From contig CAXXGC010000004.1 in the NCBI GenBank assembly GCA_963667875.2, positions 62,001 to 126,000 on the forward strand: 64,000 nt of DNA, given 5' to 3'. The notes beneath the pieces are model-generated. The model had not been told where the DNA came from. It made no database searches and saw nothing but the letters and a program-made list of their open reading frames with translations. Shown here piece by piece: positions 32,945-42,634 of this stretch. Source of the stretch: JAEXOD01 sp963667875. GTDB taxonomy: Bacteria; Bacteroidota; Ignavibacteria; Ignavibacteriales; Melioribacteraceae. A program made the position numbers and the translations under genes. Position 1 is the stretch's first letter; the number at the start of each line of letters is the position of its first letter.

Positions 32945-35900
32945 TTATTTTGTTTTGTTTAGTTTTTTAACTAAAATCGAGATTTCCTTTACGATATTTT
33001 TATAAGCATCTTCCATATATTTCCATTTTTGAATTGGTTTCCCTTTTAACGGTAAAGCACTAAATTTACCAAGTATAGTTTCTTCCCACAAACAATCCCT
33101 TAATATAACAGGGCAGATTATAACACTTTGTTTATCATTTTTATATTTTTCTAGGGTATTTTTTAATTCAATATTTTTAATATATTTTGAAGCCAATAGA
33201 TCTGCAGAGACTAAAAACAAAACAATATCACTTTCCTCTAATTTTTGTTTAATTACCTCATCCCATTCAGAACCGATTTCCAACATATTATCATACCATA
33301 TTTCAATATCTTCATTATCAAGTAAAGGAGTCAAATAGTTTACTAATTTATCATGCATTCTTTTATCATTTTTTGAATATGAAATAAATAATTTATTTGG
33401 ATTCTTCTCAACACTTGTACTTTTGTCATCTGAACTCCAATCATTATGAATAGGAACAAATATTTCATCAAGCAAAGAAGCTATATCAACAGTTTTATAA
33501 CTATTTTCACATTCAATAGTTCTTTTTCCTCTATCTAATCGTGATTGTAAAGCAATAAAACTATACATATACTTTTCGTTAGAGGCTAAATTGTCACAGA
33601 GCATGCAATTACAGGGAACAAATTTATCAACTATTAAATTGTATACATTGTTCAGTCGATCAAGAACATCAATTATAATGCTTAAAAGTTCCTTCCTATG
33701 GGGACCAGTAACTTTGATAATAATTTCGTTTTGATAATAATTTGCAATAACCTCAGCAAAAGATTTATTTTTTTCTAAAACAACTCCGGTTTTCCATTTA
33801 ATTTCAATATTATTTTCTTTAAAAATATAATAATTTTCCCGAACAAGAAATCGACTAAACAAACCATGTGGCATAAAATTATATTTATAGTGAATTTTTA
33901 GACAATTTGAAAAATCCAATTTATATTTCGGTCTGTTCCCAGGTAATAGTTGCGGAATAATATATGTTTCCGGTATTTCATCTGGTACTTTATAACACAA
34001 TTCAAACTTTTGCATTAAGGATAAGAATTCCATTTTTTTGCATTTATATTTACTTTCACCCAAAAATCTGTTGATATCATCAATATTAAACAAACCACCA
34101 TTATTATTTACTTCTTCATCATCCAAAATTTTATACACTGCATTAGTAACATATTCATTTTGCAAAAATACAGTATTTTTAAGCGCAACATCATTTTGGA
34201 AATGTAAAATTGCACCAAGTTCGTGTAATATTGAACTTAAAAATAAAATTCTATCTTCTTCGGGTATTAGGTTATTATTACAAACTTCAACAAAATAATC
34301 ATAACTTATATAAGGTTCCGTTTTACCAATCTCTCCCAATTGTTTTCTTATGGCAACCCATTGTTTAGGAAGTTTTTCTACCATCCTTGGTAACTGTTCA
34401 ATTTCGTGTTTTACGAAATCTTTTAATACTTTTAAACCATCATTTGTTAGTAAATCAGCACTTATTAAACCTTTAATATTTGGAAATCTTGACTTTAAAT
34501 AATTTAGATCTAGTCCGCTTTTCCGTCCTCCAATTTCATTTTGAACAATAATAATTGGGCTGTTTCTACCAAAAGACTCTATGGTATTGAGCCAATAATC
34601 AAAATCTGTATTTTCGGCTCTTGTGTCAAATACCAATAAGTAAACTGAATTTTGAGTTAAAAATAATTGATAAGTAGAGCAATATATTGTCCTACCTCCA
34701 AAATCCCATATATTTACCTTTATTTCGTTATTATTTTTATTTCGAAAAGAAAAAACATCAATATTAATCCCTTGGGTTATCTCTTCCTTGCAATGCATTT
34801 TTGTGTTAGTGTCTGTTAATTTGCGCACTAAAGTGGTTTTACCTACACCCGGCTCTCCAACGATCAATAATTTTGCTTCATACAAATAATCTACACCTGC
34901 TGCATTTAATTCATCATAATATCCCTTAATTGCGCCAATGCCTAATTGAACCAATTCCAGTGGTGGATTACAGATTGGATTATCATCAATAAAAAAGAGC
35001 AGTTTATCTTGAAAATCCTTAAAAAAACTTACATCAGTAATTTCATTTGAGTATAAATAAAGGGCTGTAAGCTTTGTTAATCCAATTAAAAAACTTACAT
35101 TTATCAACTTATTATTGCTTAAATCAAGTTCAGTTAAATTACTTAATTCACCAATACTATTTCCTTCAGTAATATTATTTCGGCTTAAATCAAGAGTTGA
35201 AACATTTTTCAAATTATTTAAGAAATGGACATCAGTTAATTTATTATTGCCCAAAAAGATTTTCTCAAGACTTGTTATATCCCCTAAAATATCAACATCT
35301 GTTAATGCGTTGCTATTAAGATATAGAGTAGATAGATTGGTTAAGTCTCTAACAAAACCTATCTCCAATAAATTTGAACTTCTTAAACATAATTCTGTTA
35401 AATTTTTTAGCTTTGATATACAGCTAATTTCGGATAGTTGATTAAAACCTAAGTCCAAGCATCTTAAATTTTTAAGATTAATCAATGGACTTGCATCTTT
35501 TAATTTATTATTTTGTAAGTCTAATGATGAAAGATCTCTCAATTTAGATAGACTATTTATTTCTTTTAATTTATTATTACTTAGATTAAGATATTTTAAC
35601 TTCTTAAGCACAGTTAGAAATGAGATTTCATCCAAATTATTAGAGGATAAATCTAAATAAACCAATTTTTTCAATTTAATTAAATAAGGGAATTGGTCTT
35701 TTGCTATTGAATTGCCAATTATAAACTTATTTAAATTCTTCAACTTTATTATTTTAGAAGATAATAGAACAATTTTATTTTTTTCAAGAAAATTTTCAGA
35801 CTTGAAATGATATTTTTTTTCTAAATCATAATAATCACAGAGTATCAAACTTTCCAAATCTGTCAATTCAAACAACTCTTCCGGTAGTTCAGTTAACCCG

Positions 35901-35986
35901 CAATTGCTTAAGTTAATTTCTTTTGCGTTTGTGCGTTTAGCTTCGTTTATAATTTTAAGCACATAATCCGATGTTTTTGTAGCCAT
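32945..35986 (-). CDS. LRR-Roc-COR-TIR protein, array gene 3, with altered switch II
   Basis: 1013 residues. Head 'MATKTSDYVLKIINEAKRTN' is shared with genes 2 and 4, but residues 43-100 ('LESLILCDYYDL', 'NKFIIGNSIAKDQ') match gene 1, so the N-terminal part is mosaic. About 11-12 further LRRs to residue 335. Roc: P-loop 'GEPGVGKT' (377-384); switch II is 'DFGGRTIYCSTYQ' (from 428), where the other three have 'DFGGQ.IYH.THQ'. COR about 530-790, CxCxxC at 792/794/797, TIR from 865 ('KLFISYSKNDK') with Glu940. The Gln-to-Arg and His-to-Cys changes lie where GTP hydrolysis is normally tuned. Stop and next start are 37 bp apart. Confidence 0.9.
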   Translation of the reverse strand: MATKTSDYVLKIINEAKRTNAKEINLSNCGLTELPEELFELTDLESLILCDYYDLEKKYHFKSENFLEKNKIVLLSSKIIKLKNLNKFIIGNSIAKDQFPYLIKLKKLVYLDLSSNNLDEISFLTVLKKLKYLNLSNNKLKEINSLSKLRDLSSLDLQNNKLKDASPLINLKNLRCLDLGFNQLSEISCISKLKNLTELCLRSSNLLEIGFVRDLTNLSTLYLNSNALTDVDILGDITSLEKIFLGNNKLTDVHFLNNLKNVSTLDLSRNNITEGNSIGELSNLTELDLSNNKLINVSFLIGLTKLTALYLYSNEITDVSFFKDFQDKLLFFIDDNPICNPPLELVQLGIGAIKGYYDELNAAGVDYLYEAKLLIVGEPGVGKTTLVRKLTDTNTKMHCKEEITQGINIDVFSFRNKNNNEIKVNIWDFGGRTIYCSTYQLFLTQNSVYLLVFDTRAENTDFDYWLNTIESFGRNSPIIIVQNEIGGRKSGLDLNYLKSRFPNIKGLISADLLTNDGLKVLKDFVKHEIEQLPRMVEKLPKQWVAIRKQLGEIGKTEPYISYDYFVEVCNNNLIPEEDRILFLSSILHELGAILHFQNDVALKNTVFLQNEYVTNAVYKILDDEEVNNNGGLFNIDDINRFLGESKYKCKKMEFLSLMQKFELCYKVPDEIPETYIIPQLLPGNRPKYKLDFSNCLKIHYKYNFMPHGLFSRFLVRENYYIFKENNIEIKWKTGVVLEKNKSFAEVIANYYQNEIIIKVTGPHRKELLSIIIDVLDRLNNVYNLIVDKFVPCNCMLCDNLASNEKYMYSFIALQSRLDRGKRTIECENSYKTVDIASLLDEIFVPIHNDWSSDDKSTSVEKNPNKLFISYSKNDKRMHDKLVNYLTPLLDNEDIEIWYDNMLEIGSEWDEVIKQKLEESDIVLFLVSADLLASKYIKNIELKNTLEKYKNDKQSVIICPVILRDCLWEETILGKFSALPLKGKPIQKWKYMEDAYKNIVKEISILVKKLNKTK

Positions 35987-35993
35987 TTTTGCC

Positions 35994-38846
35994 TCAATTT
36001 TTTACTTTAATTAATTTGGAAATTCCCTTAACAATATTTACATAGGCCTTATCTTTTTTATTATAATCATCAACAGGTACAGCATCATCAGGGAGTATAA
36101 TAAACTGATTCCACATAGTTTTTTTATAAAATACATCTCTTAATAAAATTGGACATATTTTAATGCTGCTTTTATCTTTGTTATACTTTTCAAAAACTTT
36201 TGGAATCTCAACATTTTTAACATAAACACTTGATAGGAAATCAGAAGAAAGTAAAAACAACACAACATCGCTCTCATCCAGTTTTTTTTGAATTTCATCA
36301 TTCCATTCTGTTCCGACTAATAACTCATGATCACACCATATATCTATATCATCATTATCAATTAATGGAGTTAAATGAGTTATTAATTCATCTTTCATTA
36401 ATTTATCCATATGCGAATATGAAATAAAAACTTTATAAGATGCTTTTTTATTAATCGTAAACTCTTTTTCAAATACTTTTTCAAATACTTTTTCATTTTT
36501 GACTGGTACTAAAACTTCATCAAGCAAATCAGAAATATAAACATCTTTAAAACTTTTTTCACAAAGTATAGTTCTATTTTTATTATCTACGTAATTCATA
36601 AGTCTATTGTAGCTAAACATAAATTTTTCATCTGATTTTAACTTACTACAAGTAGCACAAATACAAGGTACCATTTTGTCTACCTTGATGTCATAATTTG
36701 TATTTAATCTATCGAATTCATCAATTATAATACTTAGTAGAGCTTTTTTATCAAATCCTTGTATTTTAATAATAATTTCTTTTTGATCATAATTTTCAAT
36801 AATCTCAGCCCAGGTATTATATTTCTCTAAAATCACACCGGTTTTCCATTTTATATCACTATCATTATAATTATATATACAATAGTGTTTTCTAACAAGG
36901 AATCTACTAAACAATCCCTTTGGCATAAATCCATATACATATTTGATTGTTAAGCTATTTATAAAATCTAAATTATAATATGGCCTTTCTCCTGATAATA
37001 ATTGAGGAATTATATAAGTTTCGGGTTCCTCATAAGGAACTTTATAACACAACTCAAATTTTTGCATTATCGTAAGAAATTCAAGCTTTTTACCCTTATA
37101 TTTTTCCTCATGCCAAAACCCATCAATTTGTTTTATCGTAAAAGATCCATTATTTTTAATCACTTTTTCATTATCTAATACTTTGTAAACTGCATTTGTA
37201 ACATATTCATTTTGCAAAAATACAGTATTTTTAAGAGTAATATCGTTCTGGAAATGTAATATTGCACCAAGCTCGTGTAATATGGAACTTAAAAATAAAA
37301 TTCTGTCTTCTTCGGGTATTAAATTATTTGTACAAATTTCAACAAATTTATCATAACTAATATATGGTTCAGTTGTACCAATCTCGCCTAACTCTTCCCT
37401 TATTTTCACCCATTGTTTAGGCAATTTTTCTCCCATCCTTGGTAAATGTTCAATTTGAAATTCAATAGTGTCTTTTAATTCTTTTAACCCAACATTGGTT
37501 AATAAATCAACATTTTTTACATCTTTTATATTGTCAAACCTTGATTGATAATTTTTCAAATCTATCCCACCCTTTCTACCATACATTTCATTTTGGACAA
37601 TGATAACAGGACTGTTTTTCCCAAAAGATTCAATGGCACTTAACCAATAATTAAAATCCGTTTTATCTGTTCTAGTGTCATCGACTAATGTATAAACCGC
37701 ATTTTGTGTCAAAAATATTTGATGTGTTGAGTGATAAATTTGCTGTCCACCAAAATCCCAAATGTTTACTTTTATTTTCTTACCTTTTCTTGAATCAAAT
37801 GGATAATTTCCAATATCTATTCCCCGTGTAGTTTCATCATTCCCCGGCATTTCAGCAGTTTCATCTATAATTTTTCGTTTTAGTGTGGTTTTCCCTGCTC
37901 CCGGTTCACCAACAATTATTAATTTTGCTTCAAACAAATAATCTTTACCTTGTTTTTCTAATTCTTTCAGATATTCCTTGATTGCCCCACTACCTTTATT
38001 AACAATCTCCATAGGTGGAATTGAAATAGGATTATGGGTAATATCATATTGAACATTTTCCAAAAAACCACTTAAAAAACTAACATCAGAAATATGATTT
38101 GAAGCCAAACAAACAACAGCAAGTTTTTTTAATTCAGAAATAAACTTAACTTCAAATAATTCATTATTATCTAGATATAAGTTTGTTAATCCTTTGATTT
38201 GGCCGAGATAACTACAACTTTTTAATTTATTATTACTTAGATCAAGATATGTTAGTTTATATAATTTGGTTAAAAATTTTGCATTGGTTAAATTTATGGA
38301 CTGCAATATAAGAATTTGAAGATTTTGCATTTCCTTAATAATTGATGCATCTTTAATATCATTATAACTTAAATTCAGCACAGTTAGGTTTTCTAATTTA
38401 CTCAAGCCACCAACTTCTGTTAATTTATTTGCACTTAAATCCAAATAACTAAGATTTTTTAAGTCAGTAATTGACCCGATATTAGATACAATATTATTAC
38501 TCATGATAAAATTTTTAAGTCTTTGTAATTTCTTTATCCAGGTCATATCAAATATATTATTAAAACTTAAATACAGGGTAATTAGTTGATCAATAGAGCC
38601 AATGGAATAAGCATCTGATATTTCATTATTCCTTAAATCAAGAGAAATAAGATATTGCAATTCTCCAATACGTTTTATATCAACTAGCTTATTATTATTT
38701 AATTGAAGGTGTGTTAATTGGTTTAATTCAAACAACTCTTCCGGTAGTTCAGTTAACCCGCAATTGCTTAAATTAATTTCTTTTGCGTTTGTGCGTTTAG
38801 CTTCGTTAATAATTTTAAGCACATGTTCAGATGTTTTTGTAGCCAT
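35994..38846 (-). CDS. LRR-Roc-COR-TIR protein, array gene 2, with the most divergent TIR
   Basis: 950 residues: head 'MATKTSEHVLKIINEAKRTN', about ten LRRs (28-270), Roc with P-loop 'GEPGAGKT' (313-320) and 'DFGGQ' (364-368), COR about 465-720, CxCxxC at 728/730/733, TIR from 803. The TIR differs from its neighbours: 'FISYSHMDKLMKDELITHLT', 'WCDHELLVGTEWND', 'SSVYVKNVEIPKVF' (Glu880) and 'DVFYKKTMWNQF' in place of 'DCLWEETILGKF'. The Glu is kept. Only 7 bp separate it from gene 3. Ribosome site GAGGC before the ATG, the same as in gene 3. Confidence 0.9.
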   Translation of the reverse strand: MATKTSEHVLKIINEAKRTNAKEINLSNCGLTELPEELFELNQLTHLQLNNNKLVDIKRIGELQYLISLDLRNNEISDAYSIGSIDQLITLYLSFNNIFDMTWIKKLQRLKNFIMSNNIVSNIGSITDLKNLSYLDLSANKLTEVGGLSKLENLTVLNLSYNDIKDASIIKEMQNLQILILQSINLTNAKFLTKLYKLTYLDLSNNKLKSCSYLGQIKGLTNLYLDNNELFEVKFISELKKLAVVCLASNHISDVSFLSGFLENVQYDITHNPISIPPMEIVNKGSGAIKEYLKELEKQGKDYLFEAKLIIVGEPGAGKTTLKRKIIDETAEMPGNDETTRGIDIGNYPFDSRKGKKIKVNIWDFGGQQIYHSTHQIFLTQNAVYTLVDDTRTDKTDFNYWLSAIESFGKNSPVIIVQNEMYGRKGGIDLKNYQSRFDNIKDVKNVDLLTNVGLKELKDTIEFQIEHLPRMGEKLPKQWVKIREELGEIGTTEPYISYDKFVEICTNNLIPEEDRILFLSSILHELGAILHFQNDITLKNTVFLQNEYVTNAVYKVLDNEKVIKNNGSFTIKQIDGFWHEEKYKGKKLEFLTIMQKFELCYKVPYEEPETYIIPQLLSGERPYYNLDFINSLTIKYVYGFMPKGLFSRFLVRKHYCIYNYNDSDIKWKTGVILEKYNTWAEIIENYDQKEIIIKIQGFDKKALLSIIIDEFDRLNTNYDIKVDKMVPCICATCSKLKSDEKFMFSYNRLMNYVDNKNRTILCEKSFKDVYISDLLDEVLVPVKNEKVFEKVFEKEFTINKKASYKVFISYSHMDKLMKDELITHLTPLIDNDDIDIWCDHELLVGTEWNDEIQKKLDESDVVLFLLSSDFLSSVYVKNVEIPKVFEKYNKDKSSIKICPILLRDVFYKKTMWNQFIILPDDAVPVDDYNKKDKAYVNIVKGISKLIKVKN

Positions 38847-38883
38847 TTTTGCCTCAGTTTAACAAAATTATTTAAGCATAAAT

Positions 38884-41800
38884 TTATTTTGTCTCATTTA
38901 GTTTTTTTACTAATATCGAAATTTCCTTAACTATTTTTTTATATTCGGCATCCTTATATAACAAAGGCATTCCTTTTTCCGGTAAAGCATTAAATTTACC
39001 AAGTATAGTTTCTTCCCACAAACAATCCCTTAATATAACTGGACAAATATTAACACTGCCTTTATTTTTTTCATATCTGTCAAGTGTGTTTTTTAACTCA
39101 ACATCTTTAATATATTTTGTTGCTAATAAATCCGCAGTTACTAAAAACAAAACAATATCACTTTGCTCTAATTTTTCTTTAATTACTTCATCCCATTCAG
39201 AACCGATTTCCAACATATTATCGCACCAAATTTCAATAACATTATTATCGATTAACGGATCTAAAAAAGTAATAAGTTTGTCTCTCATTTTTTTATCTTT
39301 TGACGAATACGAAATAAATATGTTATATGGTTTTATTTTTTCTGTTTTACACTCGCTTTTTAATATATTTTCTTTTTTTAATTCCTTTTCTTTTTCAATT
39401 TCTTTCTCTTTTTCTATTGGCATATAATTATCTTTTAACAGAATATGTATATCAACATTTTCATAACTTTTAGAACATTCAATGGTATATTTGCCATTTT
39501 TAATTCTTCTTATCAATTCATAATAATCGTAATATTGTATATTAAAATGTAAATCACCATTACAGTCCGCACAATTACAAGGTACCATTTTTTTAATATT
39601 AAGATTATTGTAAAGTTTATTAATTGAATCAAATGCTTCAAAAATAATAGCTAATAAGGATTTTATATCAAAACCGGATAATTTTATAATAATTTCTTTT
39701 TGATTATAGTTTTCAATAATTTCAGCGTAAGTATCATTAAATTCTAAAACAGCACCTGTTTTCCATTTTATTTCTTGTTTATTTTCTTTACAAATGTAAC
39801 AATGTTTTTTAACTAAAAATCTGCTAAAAAGTCCTTTAGGCATAAATCCATATTCGTATTTAACTGTTAAACTTTTCGGAAAATCCAGTTTATACTCTGG
39901 TCTATTCCCCGGTAATAACTGTGGAATAATATATGTCTCGGGGTTTTCGTCGAGAACTTGGTAACACAATTCAAACTTTTGCATTAAAGAAAGAAATTCA
40001 AGCTTTTTACTATTATATTTATCCTCATTCCAAAATCTGTTAATCTCATCAATTTTAAACAAACCGCCATTATTATTTACTTCTTTATCGTCCAATACTT
40101 TATATACAGCATCTGTTACATATTCGTTTTGTAAAAACACCGTATTTTTTAACGCGGCATCGTCTTTAAAGTGTAAAATAACCCCAAGGTCATGTAATAC
40201 CCCACTTAAAGACAAAATTCTATCTCCCTCAGTTATTAAGTTGGTACTGCAAATTTCCACAAATTTGTCATAACTGATATATGGTTCGGTTTGGCCAATC
40301 TCGCCCAATATTTTTCTAATGAACACCCATTGTTTGGGTAACTTTTCTCCCATTCTGGGTAAATTTTCAATTCTAAATTCAATAATTTTTTTTAAGTCTA
40401 GTAATCCATCATTAGATGATAAATCAACATTTTTTATATCTTTTATATTGTTAAATCTTGATTGCAAAATTTTTAAATCCAGTCCCCCTTTCCTTCCTCC
40501 AATTTCGTTTAGTACAATAATTAACGGGCTGTCTTTTCCAAACGATTCAATTGCGCTTAACCAATAATTAAAATCTGTTTTTTCTGCTCTTACATCATCT
40601 ACCAAAGCATAAACAGCATGTTGTGTTAAAAAAAACTGATGAGTAGAATGATATATTTGCTGCCCGCCAAAATCCCATAAATTTACTTTTATATCTTTAT
40701 TTTCTTTTGTTTTAAAATTATAGTTTTCAATATCAATACCACGTGTTGTTTCATCTTTGCCAGGCATTTTTGCGTTTTTATCTTTTAATTTCCGTTTTAA
40801 AGTGGTTTTACCTGCCCCCGGCTCGCCAACTATTAACAATTTTGCTTCATATAAATAATCCACTCCCTGTTTTTCTAATTCCTTAAAATATTCTTTAACA
40901 GTTTTTATTCCCTTATTTACAACTTCTAATGGTGGAGTAGTGATTGGATTTTCATGAATATCATAATTTAGATTATTTGATAAGTCTTTTAAAAAGCTTA
41001 CATCGGTTAAATAATTGCTGCTTAAATCAAGGTAAGTAAGATTTATTAATTCTTTTAGATAATTTACATCTGTTAATTTATTTCCAACTAAACCTAATGT
41101 TGTAATACTTTTTAATCCTTTAATAAAACTTATATCTGATAATTCATTGTCGTTTAAATCAAGGAAAGTTAGATTATTCAATCCTTTTAAATATTTTACA
41201 TCTGTTAATTTATTGTTGCTTAAATTTATTGCTGTGAGATTTTTTAATTCTTTTATGCAACTTATATCCGCCAATTTATTGTTTCTTAAATTTATGGCTG
41301 TAAGATTTTTTAATTCTTTTATATAACTTATATCCGTTAATTTATTTGAGTTTAGAATTAGAGTAGTAAGATTTTTTAATTCTCTTATACTGCCTACATC
41401 TATTAAATTATTGTCGCCTAAATCTAGTGTAGTAAGATTTTTTAATTCCTTTATAAAATTTACATTTGTTAATTTATTGTTGGTTAAATAAAGGGCAGTA
41501 AGATTTGTTAATCCTCCTATACAATTTGCATCAATTAAATTATTGCTACGTAAATCAAGTGTGGTAAGATTTTTTAATTCTTTGATATAACTTATATCTG
41601 ATAAATTATTAAAACTAAGATCAAGACTTGTTATATTATTCAATTTTCTTAAAAATCGGAAGTCTTGGAATATTTTACCCTTTATTTTTAGATTAACAAG
41701 ATTTTCTAATTCACATAAAAAATTCAAATCAGGTATATTAAGACAATCTAATTCAAGAATAGTAAGTTTATCCAATTCTCTTAAAAAACACAAATCAATA

Positions 41801-42357
41801 AAATTTAATGAACTTATTATAAAACATTTAAGATTCGTTAAATTCTTGAAACAGTTTAAATCAGGGAAATAATTACCATTCATTATTAAAGTGTTCAGAG
41901 AAGTTAAAGTACTGATTAGTATTATATCTTTGATTTTTGCACATTCAATTTTTAGAAATTCTAATTTTTTGAAAGATGTCAAAAATTCAATATTACTCAC
42001 AAGATTTTTTCCCAAATCCAAATGAATTAAATTATCTAATTTAATTGAATTACCTAGCTTAATAAGTTGGTCTTCCGCAATTGAATTGCCAATTACCAAT
42101 TTTTTTAAGTTCTTAAGTTTATCAAGTTTCGGGGATAAATAATTGATCTTATTATATTGAATAGAATTAGGACCCCAAATATGTTTATGTGTTAAATGGT
42201 CAAAGTAATCACACAAAATGAGGGTTTCTAAATTCTCCAACTCATACAATTCATCCGGTAGTTCAGTTAGTCCTAATCCTCCTAAATCTAATTCGTTTGC
42301 ACAAGTATCTTTAGCATTTTTTATTAATTTTTGAGCAACATCATCATATTTACTCAT
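38884..42357 (-). CDS. LRR-Roc-COR-TIR protein, array gene 1 (first in operon, longest LRR)
   Basis: 1157 residues. Head 'MSKYDDVAQKLIKNAKDTCA' differs from genes 2-4. About 20 LRRs (24-470); the later ones are near-identical 22-residue units built on 'IKELKNLTTLDL..NNLTDVS', so the DNA shows about 66-bp tandem repeats. Roc: P-loop 511-518, 'DFGGQ' 562-566, 'LNEIGGR' where NKxD is expected. COR about 665-900, CxCxxC at 927/929/932, a Lys/Glu-rich hinge (982-997) and TIR from 1011 ('YNIFISYSSKD') with Glu1087. It lies about 190 bp downstream of tRNA-Gly; the promoter is probably in that gap but none is clear. 37 bp separate it from gene 2. Confidence 0.9.
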   Translation of the reverse strand: MSKYDDVAQKLIKNAKDTCANELDLGGLGLTELPDELYELENLETLILCDYFDHLTHKHIWGPNSIQYNKINYLSPKLDKLKNLKKLVIGNSIAEDQLIKLGNSIKLDNLIHLDLGKNLVSNIEFLTSFKKLEFLKIECAKIKDIILISTLTSLNTLIMNGNYFPDLNCFKNLTNLKCFIISSLNFIDLCFLRELDKLTILELDCLNIPDLNFLCELENLVNLKIKGKIFQDFRFLRKLNNITSLDLSFNNLSDISYIKELKNLTTLDLRSNNLIDANCIGGLTNLTALYLTNNKLTNVNFIKELKNLTTLDLGDNNLIDVGSIRELKNLTTLILNSNKLTDISYIKELKNLTAINLRNNKLADISCIKELKNLTAINLSNNKLTDVKYLKGLNNLTFLDLNDNELSDISFIKGLKSITTLGLVGNKLTDVNYLKELINLTYLDLSSNYLTDVSFLKDLSNNLNYDIHENPITTPPLEVVNKGIKTVKEYFKELEKQGVDYLYEAKLLIVGEPGAGKTTLKRKLKDKNAKMPGKDETTRGIDIENYNFKTKENKDIKVNLWDFGGQQIYHSTHQFFLTQHAVYALVDDVRAEKTDFNYWLSAIESFGKDSPLIIVLNEIGGRKGGLDLKILQSRFNNIKDIKNVDLSSNDGLLDLKKIIEFRIENLPRMGEKLPKQWVFIRKILGEIGQTEPYISYDKFVEICSTNLITEGDRILSLSGVLHDLGVILHFKDDAALKNTVFLQNEYVTDAVYKVLDDKEVNNNGGLFKIDEINRFWNEDKYNSKKLEFLSLMQKFELCYQVLDENPETYIIPQLLPGNRPEYKLDFPKSLTVKYEYGFMPKGLFSRFLVKKHCYICKENKQEIKWKTGAVLEFNDTYAEIIENYNQKEIIIKLSGFDIKSLLAIIFEAFDSINKLYNNLNIKKMVPCNCADCNGDLHFNIQYYDYYELIRRIKNGKYTIECSKSYENVDIHILLKDNYMPIEKEKEIEKEKELKKENILKSECKTEKIKPYNIFISYSSKDKKMRDKLITFLDPLIDNNVIEIWCDNMLEIGSEWDEVIKEKLEQSDIVLFLVTADLLATKYIKDVELKNTLDRYEKNKGSVNICPVILRDCLWEETILGKFNALPEKGMPLLYKDAEYKKIVKEISILVKKLNETK

Positions 42358-42547
42358 TATTTTCTCATATTATGACTAAATAATTATTTTATATAATACT
42401 CATATTAATTCCAAAAAGGAATAATTTATTTATAATTTAAATTGGAATTTAATTGCTGATTTGAACCAGTGTTTTGGTAATTTTTATTACCCCTCAATTT
42501 TGTATTTAACAAAAGCTTAAATTTAATTAAGCACTAAAAATATTAAG

Positions 42548-42620
42548 AGCAAGCGACGGGGTTCGAACCCGCGACATTCAGCTTGGGAAGCTGACACTCT
42601 GCCAACTGAGTTACGCTCGC
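42548..42620 (-). tRNA. tRNA-Gly (anticodon CCC)
   Basis: Cloverleaf on the minus strand: acceptor GCGAGCG/CGCTTGC (one G:T pair), D-arm ACTC...GAGT, anticodon stem TCAGC/GCTGA with loop TTCCCAA (anticodon CCC), T-arm GCGGG/CCCGT with loop TTCGAAC, discriminator T. CCA is not encoded. It reads GGG codons. It sits between the core gene block (response regulator 15 bp upstream) and the LRR-Roc-COR-TIR array. Confidence 0.93.
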
Positions 42621-42634
42621 GTTGTTACAAGTTA

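Noticed and set aside
41000..41640. CRISPR-like regular repeats of about 66 bp
   Set aside because: The repeats lie in frame in array gene 1 and encode 22-residue leucine-rich repeats; there are no constant repeats with unique spacers.
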